This document shows, piece by piece, positions 55,083 through 63,407 of a stretch of 64,000 bases of DNA. The DNA lies in NCBI GenBank assembly GCA_910585095.1, contig CAJUBU010000001.1:1-64000 (forward strand), in the 5' to 3' direction. The notes beneath the pieces are model-generated. The model had not been told where the DNA came from. It worked only from the letters and a program-made list of their open reading frames with translations, and made no database searches. Within the stretch, counting starts at the first letter, position 1, and each line of letters opens with the position of its first letter. The DNA is from an uncultured Lachnospira sp. (GTDB taxonomy: Bacteria > Bacillota > Clostridia > Lachnospirales > Lachnospiraceae). A program made the translations under genes and the position numbers.

Positions 55083-56414
55083 TTAAAAATATTGATATCT
55101 TTTTCGATTGCAGCAAACACAACAAATACTAACAATAATTGACAAAACTTCAGCAAACACCACAGACATCCATAATCCGTTTAAATCAAAAAGCAGCGGT
55201 AGTCCAAAAATCATAACAATTTGAAAAACAAAGGTTCTCAAAAACGATATCAGCGCTGATATAACTCCATTATTTAAAGCAGTAAACAATGAAGAAGCAA
55301 AAATGTTAAAACCACTTATAATAAAAGATAATGAAAAAATTTGTATTGCCCTTGTTGTCATCGCTACTAATTCATTGTCGTAACTTACAAAAATGCTGGC
55401 TAATAACGGTGATAAGATTTCTGCAGCAACAGTCATTACCACTGAAAAAATACCAATGACAATTATACTTTTTTTAAAGATATTTTTCAATTCCTTATTA
55501 TTTTTCGCCCCATAATTATAACCAATAACAGGAGCTATCGCAAAAGAATACCCTTGATACGTACCGACAAAAATAAAAGAGACATACATAATAATTCCAT
55601 ATGCCACAACGCCATTTGCACCTGCATATTTCATTAACTGCATATTAAATAGCATATTGACAATACTAAATGAAATGTTACCTAACATTTCACTTAATCC
55701 ATTGCTGCAGCTTTTTACAACAACACTGGTGTTCCATTTTGGTTTTACAATTTTTAGTTCATTATCTTTTCTTTTTATAAAATAGAAAAATGGAATAATA
55801 GTGCCAACTATCCAGCTTATTCCTGTTGCAAACGCCGCTCCCGCAACACCCATTCTAAAAACATACATAAATAAGAAGTCCAAAACCATATTGGTTACGC
55901 CTGCAAGAACCGTAATAACAAGACCAAAACCTGGTTTTTCTGCGACCACTAAAAAATTTTGGAAACAATTTTGCAGTAAAAAAAAGGGCATTAACGCCGA
56001 TAAAATTCTTCCATATAAAATACAATCATTCACAATCGTTGCATCGGCTCCCAGCAATTTTACCATTTTATCCACAAAAATAAAAATCAGTAAGCTTACC
56101 ACAATGCCTGCACCCAATAAAAAATAGATTAACAGTGAAAAATATTCATTTGCCTTTTTTTGATGACCTTGCCCGATTGTCAAGGAGACAAGTGCGCTGC
56201 CTCCTGTTCCAACCATAAAGCCAATAGCCCCTATTATCATTAACACAGGCATCACAAAGTTGACGGAAGCAAACGCATTACTTCCAACAATGTTGGATAC
56301 AAATATTCCGTCTACAATGCCATAAATCGATGTAAAAATCATCATAACAATAGATGGCAATACAAATCGAAGCAATTTTTTATAATTAAAATGTTCTCCT
56401 AATCCTATCTTCAT
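55083..56414 (-). CDS. MATE family efflux transporter
   Basis: 443 residues with about 12 transmembrane helices in two repeats. VLPSIVMMIFTSIYGIVDGIF opens the first, and FVGTYQGYSFAIAPVIGYNYGA the second. Exports cationic compounds by ion antiport in known members. It lies 85 bp upstream of the alpha/beta hydrolase. Its leader holds a long copy of repeat A. Confidence 0.92.
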   Translation of the reverse strand: MKIGLGEHFNYKKLLRFVLPSIVMMIFTSIYGIVDGIFVSNIVGSNAFASVNFVMPVLMIIGAIGFMVGTGGSALVSLTIGQGHQKKANEYFSLLIYFLLGAGIVVSLLIFIFVDKMVKLLGADATIVNDCILYGRILSALMPFFLLQNCFQNFLVVAEKPGFGLVITVLAGVTNMVLDFLFMYVFRMGVAGAAFATGISWIVGTIIPFFYFIKRKDNELKIVKPKWNTSVVVKSCSNGLSEMLGNISFSIVNMLFNMQLMKYAGANGVVAYGIIMYVSFIFVGTYQGYSFAIAPVIGYNYGAKNNKELKNIFKKSIIVIGIFSVVMTVAAEILSPLLASIFVSYDNELVAMTTRAIQIFSLSFIISGFNIFASSLFTALNNGVISALISFLRTFVFQIVMIFGLPLLFDLNGLWMSVVFAEVLSIIVSICCVCCNRKRYQYF

Positions 56415-56427
56415 TCCTATTAATAAT

Positions 56428-56547
56428 CCTCATTTCCGTGCTGCTTTTTTGTATGCAAATATTATAAATACATATATTTAATATATCATTTAACATGTTA
56501 TTCGATATATCTTTTGTAATTTTGTGTCTTGCAGCACAAAAACACAA
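56428..56547 (-). repeat. Structured leader repeat A, MATE copy
   Basis: GTGCTGC (56531-56537, minus) pairs with GCAGCAC (56438-56444) just before GGAAATGAGG. It shares TTGTGT and CACAAAATTA with the rtcB copy, but the loop is longer by about 45 nt. Confidence 0.6.
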
Positions 56548-56618
56548 CGTATTATCTAAAAATAAATTATTTTTATAATAATTCACTTTTATAATAAATT
56601 TATTTTTGTTTATAGAAT

Positions 56619-56752
56619 TAGGCGATTATGTAATTTTTTATTTTTAGGTATAAATCGTACAAACAATATAAATTCACATTTTTTTATTACTTAAATTTTC
56701 TTAATTTTGAGTATACTTTTATATCAAAAAATCAATACCTCATAATCGCCTA
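56619..56752. repeat. 134-bp element bounded by 12-bp inverted repeats
   Basis: TAGGCGATTATG (56619-56630) and CATAATCGCCTA (56741-56752) are perfect inverted copies around 110 bp of AT-rich DNA without ORF. It lies right after the rtcB stop. A small MITE-like element or an unusually long-looped terminator would fit. Confidence 0.45.
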
Positions 56753-56778
56753 TTTGATAGATTAAAAATATTTTATAT

Positions 56779-57981
56779 CTAGTCCGATGCCTTAAAATTA
56801 TATATTGGTTTCATAATATCAATAACATCTACCGACTCTTTAATAACATCAATAATATCCTCCAAAGACTTATATGCCATTGGCGCCTCATCTAGGGTTG
56901 CCTCATTAACAGAAGTTGTATAGATGCCTTCCATTGCATTTTTATACTCTTTCATGCTTAATGTCTCCTTTGCCTTTGTGCGCGACATCAGCCTTCCTGC
57001 CCCGTGAGGCGCAGAATCATTCCATTCTTTATTTCCCTTGCCAACAGCAAGAACGCTACCATCTCTCATATTAATTGGAATCAATACTTTTTCTCCTGCA
57101 TGTGCTGCTATGGCGCCTTTTCTTAAAATCATCTCATTGGTATCAATATAATTATGAATGGTGTGAAATGCATCCGTTCCTGACAAACCTGTTTTTTCTA
57201 ATAAAACCTCTGCCATTTTTTCGCGGTTGCGCTTTGCAAATTTTTGACAGATAACTACATCATGCAAATAATCCTCTAAATAGATTCCATACAAATAACA
57301 TAAATCTTCTGGCACCATTAATTCTCTGCATTGCCATTTTAACGCTTTCAACGCTGATTGAATTTCTTTTCTTCTTCCTTGTGCCTTATAGCTGTCAATA
57401 ATGCGTTGTTTTTCTTTAAAATATTCTTCCTTTCCCTTATGCAAATCAATGGCAAGTTCTTGATAAATTTCAGCTACCTGCTTGCCTAAATTACGGCTTC
57501 CGCTGTGAATAATCAGATAATTAGTTCCATCATAGGCTTTGTCTATCTCAATAAAATGATTGCCTCCGCCAAGTGTTCCTAAACTTCTTGCAAGCCATTT
57601 TGTATCTTTTAATTGTCTATAACATTTTAACTCTTCTAAATCAAATTTTTCTTTTCTTCCTTCCCACACTTTTTTACCAGAAGGAATAAAATGCGCCGCC
57701 TCGTCCACTTTTGCTAAATCAATCTCTCCTTTTCCAAGATTGACAGTATACATGCCGCATCCAATATCCACACCAACAATGTTTGGCACAGCTTTATCGG
57801 TTATCGTCATTGTTGTTCCTATGGTGCAGCCTTTTCCAGCATGAACATCTGGCATAATTCTTATCTTGCTTCCCTTTGTAAACTCATAATCGCACATTCT
57901 GCGAATTTGCTCTATTGCTTCCTCCTCCACAACATTGGCATAACAGATTGCAGTATTTTCTTTTCCCTTAATTTCAAACAT
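56779..57981 (-). CDS. rtcB: RtcB family RNA ligase
   Basis: 400 residues. Joins 2',3'-cyclic phosphate or 3'-phosphate RNA ends to 5'-OH ends with GTP and manganese. Motifs: MPDVHAGKGCTIG, VGVDIGCGMY (metal Cys), GTLGGGNHFIE, HSGSRNLGKQ and APHGAGRLMSR, the last with the family's nucleotidyl His. Size fits short bacterial RtcB. The ATG at 57981 has GAGG 6 nt upstream; the upstream frame belongs to a repeat. No archease or RtcR gene is adjacent, but kptA lies 450 bp upstream. Confidence 0.94.
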   Translation of the reverse strand: MFEIKGKENTAICYANVVEEEAIEQIRRMCDYEFTKGSKIRIMPDVHAGKGCTIGTTMTITDKAVPNIVGVDIGCGMYTVNLGKGEIDLAKVDEAAHFIPSGKKVWEGRKEKFDLEELKCYRQLKDTKWLARSLGTLGGGNHFIEIDKAYDGTNYLIIHSGSRNLGKQVAEIYQELAIDLHKGKEEYFKEKQRIIDSYKAQGRRKEIQSALKALKWQCRELMVPEDLCYLYGIYLEDYLHDVVICQKFAKRNREKMAEVLLEKTGLSGTDAFHTIHNYIDTNEMILRKGAIAAHAGEKVLIPINMRDGSVLAVGKGNKEWNDSAPHGAGRLMSRTKAKETLSMKEYKNAMEGIYTTSVNEATLDEAPMAYKSLEDIIDVIKESVDVIDIMKPIYNFKASD

Positions 57982-57987
57982 AATAAA

Positions 57988-58065
57988 CCTCATTTCTGCA
58001 CTGCTTTTGTGCAAAGAGTCAAAAACTCTTTTCATAATTTTGTGCCAAGCAGTACACAGACACAA
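57988..58065 (-). repeat. Structured leader repeat A, rtcB copy (best example)
   Basis: Begins TTGTGTCTGTGT. The outer stem ACTGCTT (58047-58053, minus) pairs with AAGCAGT (58000-58006). Inside is a perfect AAAGAGT/ACTCTTT hairpin. The tail GCAGAAATGAGG supplies the rtcB ribosome binding site. Confidence 0.65.
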
Positions 58066-58088
58066 CTTACTTTTTTCCTCTATGCAAT

Positions 58089-58163
58089 CGAGTAGGGAAG
58101 ATTTTCCCTACTCGCCGCGCGCCCCATGCACCGCCTTAGCGGCATATTTCATCTACATGGGGC
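58089..58163. repeat. GC-rich stem-loops upstream of rtcB
   Basis: CGAGTAGGGAA (58089-58099) pairs perfectly with TTCCCTACTCG (58104-58114). Next, GCCCCATG (58121-58128) pairs with CATGGGGC (58156-58163) around an inner CCGC/GCGG hairpin. The composition is much richer in GC than its surroundings, as for REP-like elements or a structured RNA. Confidence 0.5.
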
Positions 58164-58171
58164 TGTGCATC

Positions 58172-58206
58172 AAAAAACCGCCTATCTTTTATAAGATAAG
58201 CGGTGA
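58172..58206 (-). terminator. Terminator of the 41-residue ORF
   Basis: On the minus strand ACCGCTTATCTT can pair with AAGATAGGCGGT, followed by TTTTTTG. It is placed about 30 bp after the small ORF stop. Confidence 0.75.
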
Positions 58207-58234
58207 ATAAACCCATGTATTGTTATTTCTATTC

Positions 58235-58360
58235 TTACAATACTGTTTTTCGTCTTCGCATTACCTTATAAAAGCGTACAAAATTAAAGCGCTGAATAAA
58301 ACTCAGTGCATTGCTTGATTCTATACTAAGATATTCGTTTGCGAAAACTGTATAACTCAT
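58235..58360 (-). CDS. Small basic protein, 41 residues
   Basis: Begins MSYTVFANEYLSIESSN and ends in a basic stretch KVMRRRKTVL. Evidence for a gene is a full unit: promoter with 17-bp spacing, AAAGG 9 nt before the ATG, and a strong terminator after the stop. No domain or membrane segment is recognised; the basic tail could bind nucleic acid. It sits between kptA and rtcB but on its own transcript. Confidence 0.55.
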   Translation of the reverse strand: MSYTVFANEYLSIESSNALSFIQRFNFVRFYKVMRRRKTVL

Positions 58361-58405
58361 GACTTTATCCCTTTCTTTAACTTTTCGATTTACTTACTAT
58401 GTCAA

Positions 58406-58434
58406 ACTATATCACATTATTTACCATTTGTCAC
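58406..58434 (-). promoter_or_regulatory. Promoter of the 41-residue ORF
   Basis: GTGACA (58429-58434) and TATAGT (58406-58411) on the minus strand, 17 bp apart, about 45 bp before the start codon. Confidence 0.5.
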
Positions 58435-58973
58435 GGATTTTTTTGCTTTTGCAAATATTTTATGGGAACCTTTTTTGTCAGCCACACGCCATTTTTTGAC
58501 AAATAAAATATATAGCCATCTTTTTGCATATCTGCACTTAACACCCGATATACAACTGGCTTTCCATGCCTTTGTCCCACTGTTTTTGCCGTTTCAACAT
58601 CTTTTGACAAGTGTACATACAGCCTGCTTTTGGGTATTAAACCCTGCTTATCAATGGCTTCCACATATTTCATACCTGTTCCATGCCAAAGATATTCTGG
58701 CGGCACACATTCTTCCAACTCCACATCAACGGGAATCGAATGACCTTGATTTGCACGAATTAAACGCTTATCTTCATTAAATGAGTAGCGCTGTTTATTA
58801 TCGGTTTCCACTATCTGCTCTAACATTTCCATATTAAACGTATGGCTTTTACTAATTCCTGCAATTAATTCTTCTACATCCGCCCAGCCATGTTCGTCCA
58901 ATTCAATCCCTATCATTTGAGGCTTATGTCTTAATATCAAACTCATAAATTTACTTATCTGTGCTAAACTCAT
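58431..58973 (-). CDS. kptA: RNA 2'-phosphotransferase KptA/Tpt1
   Basis: 180 residues. Removes an internal 2'-phosphate from RNA using NAD+. Conserved blocks are LRHKP, DEHGWADVEELI, KQRYSF, RANQGHS, LWHGT and YVHLSKD, including the usual His and Arg residues of the active site. In yeast it finishes tRNA splicing; bacterial roles are unknown. Its neighbour rtcB seals RNA without leaving a 2'-phosphate, so the two would act on different breaks. It starts 14 bp after the acetyltransferase gene. Confidence 0.9.
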   Translation of the reverse strand: MSLAQISKFMSLILRHKPQMIGIELDEHGWADVEELIAGISKSHTFNMEMLEQIVETDNKQRYSFNEDKRLIRANQGHSIPVDVELEECVPPEYLWHGTGMKYVEAIDKQGLIPKSRLYVHLSKDVETAKTVGQRHGKPVVYRVLSADMQKDGYIFYLSKNGVWLTKKVPIKYLQKQKNP

Positions 58974-58987
58974 TTTTCGCCTCCCGC

Positions 58988-59602
58988 TTACTTTTGTATT
59001 TCTTGGTAATACTCATTTGCTAAATTTTGCCAATATTTTGTATCTTCATCGGATATTTTTCGTAGCACTCTGCAAGGATTTCCTACTGCAACCACGCCGT
59101 CTGGAATATCTTTTGTCACTATGGAACCTGAACCTATCACTACATTGCTGCCAATTGTAACACCTGGATTAATCACGGTATTGCCGCCTATCCAGACGCT
59201 ATCGCCAATGGCTATTGGCTTTCCATACTCTAATTTTTGATTCCGAATGGTTGCATCGATGGGATGACCTGCCGTATATATCCCTACGCGTGGCGCTAAA
59301 AATACATTATCACCAATAGTGACATTGCACACATCAATAATAATACAGTCATAATTTGCATAAAAATGATTTCCTATATGAATATGGCACCCATAATCAC
59401 ATTTAAATGTTGGCTCTATATATACATCTTCTCCCACTGAACCAAAAAGTTCCTTTAATATCTGTGTTCTTTTCTCCAATTCATCATGCGTTGTTAAATT
59501 ATATTCCCTTGTAAGCTGTTTGGATTTCTTAAAATCTTTTGCTAACTCTTTTCCGCCAGCCATATACAACTTGCCAGCAATCATTAATTCTTTATCGGTC
59601 AT
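58988..59602 (-). CDS. Sugar O-acetyltransferase, Maa/LacA family
   Basis: 204 residues. An N-terminal helical cap (MIAGKLYMAGGKELAKDFK) is followed by a left-handed beta helix of hexapeptide repeats (IGDNVFLAPRVGIYT, IGDSVWIGGNTVINPGVTIG, IGSGSIVTKDIP). The catalytic His is in AGHPID. Likely acetylates maltose, galactosides or related sugars. The ATG at 59602 has GGAGG 5 nt upstream within repeat B. Confidence 0.9.
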   Translation of the reverse strand: MTDKELMIAGKLYMAGGKELAKDFKKSKQLTREYNLTTHDELEKRTQILKELFGSVGEDVYIEPTFKCDYGCHIHIGNHFYANYDCIIIDVCNVTIGDNVFLAPRVGIYTAGHPIDATIRNQKLEYGKPIAIGDSVWIGGNTVINPGVTIGSNVVIGSGSIVTKDIPDGVVAVGNPCRVLRKISDEDTKYWQNLANEYYQEIQK

Positions 59603-59607
59603 TTTTC

Positions 59608-59655
59608 CCTCCATACTGTGATTGATTTCTAGGAGCAGCTAATGGCTCAAGTCTT
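59608..59655 (-). repeat. Structured leader repeat B, copy 2
   Basis: 48 bp with 41 positions identical to 33222-33269. GAGC/GCTC forms the inner hairpin, and CAGTAT before GGAGG can pair with an ATGCTG further upstream. TTATTTGTG/CACAAATAA forms another 9-bp stem upstream. Confidence 0.65.
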
Positions 59656-59752
59656 ATTTGTGACGTTTTGGCACAAATAAATGACAAACTTGTTTGTTTT
59701 TAAAACAATAAGTGCATCAGCATTATTTTTCACACTACACTCTCTATATACT

Positions 59753-61225
59753 CTATATAATGGAATAAAGTTTTGATAAAACTTCATTTCCACTGCACGG
59801 ATAATCTGGTATTACATAATTATCAACATTATCCGTGTCAATTCGATACCATTTTTTTGTAGAAATCTGCATCGATATGCCTGTATGCGGCAAAGAAAAT
59901 ACAACAATTTCACCATAACCATTGGCATCGTTTGCTGGTGATTCTCCCACTACTTTTCCTAATCTATTATCCTGTATTATCTGTGCAAAATCCATTGCTG
60001 CTGAAAACGATTTTCGATTTGTCAATACATATACATTCCCCTCAAAGAGAAGATTTTTATAGGGTCTATTTTTTCGATACCCATTATCCGAAATCACAAA
60101 AAATCCCCATCGCCAATCACCAGGGCAATCTTTAAACCTATCAACAGACAAATATTTGATAAATTCATTTGCCACTGTCGAATCACCGCCGCCATTTCCT
60201 CGAACATCTACTGCTACATTTTTAATATTTTTTGCTTTTACTTCCTGAAACATCTTCTTTACACAATTTCTATACTCTCCATTATATTTGCACTGTGTAA
60301 GTGTAAGTATAGCAACACTTTTTTCTTCATTTATCTCATAATAGACAAATGGTGTTTCTTCCTCATCTTCATCGGGTGACTCAGAATAACTTTTTATAAA
60401 CTCCTCATATTCTTCTAAACTGACAAAATCATCTAAAGTATACGTTTGTATTACTATATTTCCATTCGTATCTTTCCACTCAAATGTATAAGGTGCAAAA
60501 TATACATAATTAACTGAAATCCAATTTTCTGATTCATATGAATAATATGGCTTTGCTGCTTCGATAATTTCACTGCTTGTATAACCATTTAATGAATAGA
60601 AAGCATATCCTTCTTCACTCTTTTGATATGCATCTTTTAAATATTTATTTCTTGGAAAATTACTATATGTAGTTGTATGTGCATCGTGTATCGGATTGAT
60701 AACAATTTGAATTTCCCGCCGCAAATCATTGACCGTTATATTCTGCCTTTGCTCTAATCTTCTTAGTGCGTTAGCATAACGTTCTTCAATTATTGCACTA
60801 AGTCCATCTTGAAACATAGGATGTGTTTTTTCCAGATAATACATCGCTGTTTCTAAATCATTTGCTGCTTGTTTATAGGATATTGTATCATTATAATTTA
60901 ATGGCGTTCTTTCTAAAATTTTAAATGAAGACGAATTCCAATAGGGAAAGCAATATACAAACAATGAGGCAAAAACAGCAATTATTGTAAAAATTACAGG
61001 CAAAATAATTTTTGTTATCCATTTGGTCTTAAATAATAATTGATATAAAATATTTTGTATAACAGATAACGCGCCGACATACCAAACAATCCATTGAGGA
61101 AAATTCATTAAAAAAAGATTACATAAAATCAATACTACCATACACATAAGTGTACATATATTTATTATAAAATATATATGCTTAATCTTTTTATCTTTAA
61201 TCCTATACGATTTAAAATGAATCAT
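59753..61225 (-). CDS. Membrane-anchored S41-like serine peptidase
   Basis: 490 residues. Three to four hydrophobic segments within the first 95 residues precede an outside domain. VAVDVRGNGGGDSTVANEF and VLTNRKSFSAAMDFA (active Ser) followed by VVGESPANDANGYGE match tail-specific (S41) proteases. No PDZ domain is seen. It follows the unknown 128-residue gene by 28 bp on the same strand. Substrate unknown. Confidence 0.82.
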   Translation of the reverse strand: MIHFKSYRIKDKKIKHIYFIINICTLMCMVVLILCNLFLMNFPQWIVWYVGALSVIQNILYQLLFKTKWITKIILPVIFTIIAVFASLFVYCFPYWNSSSFKILERTPLNYNDTISYKQAANDLETAMYYLEKTHPMFQDGLSAIIEERYANALRRLEQRQNITVNDLRREIQIVINPIHDAHTTTYSNFPRNKYLKDAYQKSEEGYAFYSLNGYTSSEIIEAAKPYYSYESENWISVNYVYFAPYTFEWKDTNGNIVIQTYTLDDFVSLEEYEEFIKSYSESPDEDEEETPFVYYEINEEKSVAILTLTQCKYNGEYRNCVKKMFQEVKAKNIKNVAVDVRGNGGGDSTVANEFIKYLSVDRFKDCPGDWRWGFFVISDNGYRKNRPYKNLLFEGNVYVLTNRKSFSAAMDFAQIIQDNRLGKVVGESPANDANGYGEIVVFSLPHTGISMQISTKKWYRIDTDNVDNYVIPDYPCSGNEVLSKLYSII

Positions 61226-61253
61226 ATCTTTTTATTGCAGTCCTTCTCAATTT

Positions 61254-61640
61254 TTAATAATCTTTACTTGACAAAAAATCCGTTAAATTCTCTAATCCAT
61301 ATTTAGAAATAACTCCCTTTAATCCATCTTCCACTTCTTTTCTATTAAAATTATTTTTCTCAAGAAAATCGTCTGTTTTGCCATTAAGATAAGAGTAAAA
61401 CAATAATGCTATTTTTAAATTTTCCATGTTTTTATTAGAAATTAATTCATAAATCTTATTTTCTGCTTCATTGATATTTCCATTATCAACTAAGGTCAAA
61501 AGATTTTCTAAACATTCTCGTTCCCATGTTTCACTTAATAATTCTGTTGTCGGTGAATCTGTGTCAATATTAAATAGTATCTTTAAAATCATTCTTACCA
61601 TTTCTTTAATAAGACGCATAATATAATCTTGCTCAAACAA
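61254..61640 (-). CDS. Protein of unknown function, DUF6483-like
   Basis: 128 residues, mostly helical, soluble. The start FEQDYIMRLIKEMVRMILK and later TPR-like helices recall DUF6483 proteins of Lachnospiraceae; this is from memory and unsure. TTG is the likely start, with GGGAG 8 nt upstream; an ATG seven codons on is possible. Operon with the S41-like peptidase. Confidence 0.65.
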   Translation of the reverse strand: MFEQDYIMRLIKEMVRMILKILFNIDTDSPTTELLSETWERECLENLLTLVDNGNINEAENKIYELISNKNMENLKIALLFYSYLNGKTDDFLEKNNFNRKEVEDGLKGVISKYGLENLTDFLSSKDY

Positions 61641-61777
61641 TAAATTTACTCCCTAGTCTTTTTAATGCCATTATTTTATCACAAAAGTACATATAATTCT
61701 ATTAAATATTACTTAAACTTTGAAAAGCAGCTAATCAAAGCAAATATAGCTACTATGAGGTTAAATCAAATAACCCA

Positions 61778-61821
61778 TAGCAAGCTGTGGAATATTTGCC
61801 CCTCGTGACATTCGCCAAATG
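61778..61821 (+). repeat. Dispersed short repeat R, copy 2
   Basis: 44 bp with 36 positions identical to 24868-24911. It is followed by a GACGAATA/TATTCGTC hairpin (about 61867-61896) and then by repeat P. Confidence 0.6.
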
Positions 61822-61899
61822 CTCGTGCAAGAACAGCACTTGACTCGTTACATGTAAGAATAAAAAGACGAATATCCCTATTACAGAGTTATTCGTCTA

Positions 61900-62058
61900 A
61901 GTTAAGTGGATATTCGCAATCCGCTACGCTACTTGCTCATAACCCTCTAGCTACTATCGTAGCTTTTCAGTGGGAGCTTATACTCCCACTGAAACAAGCA
62001 AGTCCCCCACTTATGCCTTTGCAGCATTGAAGTGGAGGACTTCCTTGATGAGGTTAAA
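61900..62058 (-). repeat. Mobile-element-like repeat P, copy 2
   Basis: Inverted relative to copy 1 at 26154-26279, with the same ends. It contains an extra perfect 12-bp hairpin, TTTCAGTGGGAG (61965-61976) with CTCCCACTGAAA (61983-61994), plus the shared AAGTCC/GGACTT stem. It lies after the enolase gene, where it may also stop transcription. Confidence 0.6.
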
Positions 62059-62108
62059 AATATTTTTTACATACAATAATACGTTTAACTTTCAAAAATT
62101 CTTGTGAT

Positions 62109-63401
62109 TTATTTCACTCCAAATGCCTTTATTCCTGGATAAATGGATGCCTCTCCTAATTCTTCCTCAATGCGCAAAAGCTGATTATATTTTGCAACAC
62201 GTTCACTTCTGCTTGGCGCACCTGTCTTAATTTGACACGTATTTAACGCCACTGCCAAATCTGCAATTGTTGTATCTTCGGTCTCGCCTGAACGATGACT
62301 TGTAACTGCAGTATATCCTGCTTTATGCGCCATCTTTATAGCCTCTAAAGTCTCTGATACCGAACCAATTTGATTTAACTTAATTAAAATGGAATTGCCG
62401 CATCTGTGTTCAATTCCTTTCGACAGTCTTTCCGTATTGGTAACAAATAAATCGTCACCAACAAGCTGCACTTTTTTTCCAAGTTCTTTGGTAAGAAGCT
62501 GCCAACCTTCCCAGTCTTCTTCATCAAGTGCATCTTCTATTGAAATAATCGGGTATTTCTCCACCAATTGTTTCCAATGCTCAATCAGCTCTTGTGATGT
62601 ATATTTTGTCCCTGCCTTTGGCAAAATATATTCACCTTTTTTAGAGCCTTTCCATTCGCTTGCCGCCGCATCCATAGCAATTTTAAAATCTGTATCAGGT
62701 TTATATCCTGCATTTTTAATGGCTTCAAGAATGTACTCAATCGCTTCCTCGTCACTTGCAAGGTCTGGTGCAAATCCTCCCTCATCACCAACCGATGTTG
62801 CAAGCTTTTTTGATTTTAACAATGCTGCTAAACTGTGAAACACCTCTGTACACCATCGCAATGCCTCCTTAAAACTCGAAGCACCCACTGGCATAATCAT
62901 AAATTCTTGAACATCCACCGTATTTGCTGCATGTGCGCCGCCATTTAATATATTCATCATAGGAACAGGAAGCCTGTTTGCATTTACTCCCCCAAGAAAT
63001 TTATAGAGTGGTATATCAAGAGATATTGCCGCTGCTTTTGCACAGGCTATCGAAACAGCAAGAATCGCATTAGCACCAAGCTTCGATTTATCCTTTGTTT
63101 TGTCTGCCTTTATCATTGCATGGTCAACTGCATATATATCAGAAGCATTAAACCCTGTAATAGTATCATTAATAATAGTATTAATATTATGAACAGCTTT
63201 TGATACACCCTTTCCTCCAAAACGATTTTTGTCACCGTCACGCAGTTCCAACGCCTCAAATTCTCCTGTAGATGCACCACTTGGCGCCGTTCCACGACCT
63301 ACAGTTCCATCTTTAAGATGCACTTCTGCCTCAACCGTTGGATTTCCTCTTGAATCAATAATTTCTCTTCCAACTACTTTTTTAATTTTTAAATCCTTCA
63401 T
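62109..63401 (-). CDS. eno: Enolase
   Basis: Glycolytic enzyme interconverting 2-phosphoglycerate and phosphoenolpyruvate. 430 residues: REIIDSRGNPTVEAEV at the start, SIEDALDEEDWEGW and VGDDLFVTN with magnesium ligands, LIKLNQIG, and SHRSGETEDTTIADLAV near the end. The ATG at 63401 has GAGG 6 nt upstream. It stands alone, away from other glycolytic genes. Confidence 0.97.
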   Translation of the reverse strand: MKDLKIKKVVGREIIDSRGNPTVEAEVHLKDGTVGRGTAPSGASTGEFEALELRDGDKNRFGGKGVSKAVHNINTIINDTITGFNASDIYAVDHAMIKADKTKDKSKLGANAILAVSIACAKAAAISLDIPLYKFLGGVNANRLPVPMMNILNGGAHAANTVDVQEFMIMPVGASSFKEALRWCTEVFHSLAALLKSKKLATSVGDEGGFAPDLASDEEAIEYILEAIKNAGYKPDTDFKIAMDAAASEWKGSKKGEYILPKAGTKYTSQELIEHWKQLVEKYPIISIEDALDEEDWEGWQLLTKELGKKVQLVGDDLFVTNTERLSKGIEHRCGNSILIKLNQIGSVSETLEAIKMAHKAGYTAVTSHRSGETEDTTIADLAVALNTCQIKTGAPSRSERVAKYNQLLRIEEELGEASIYPGIKAFGVK

Positions 63402-63407
63402 ATATGC

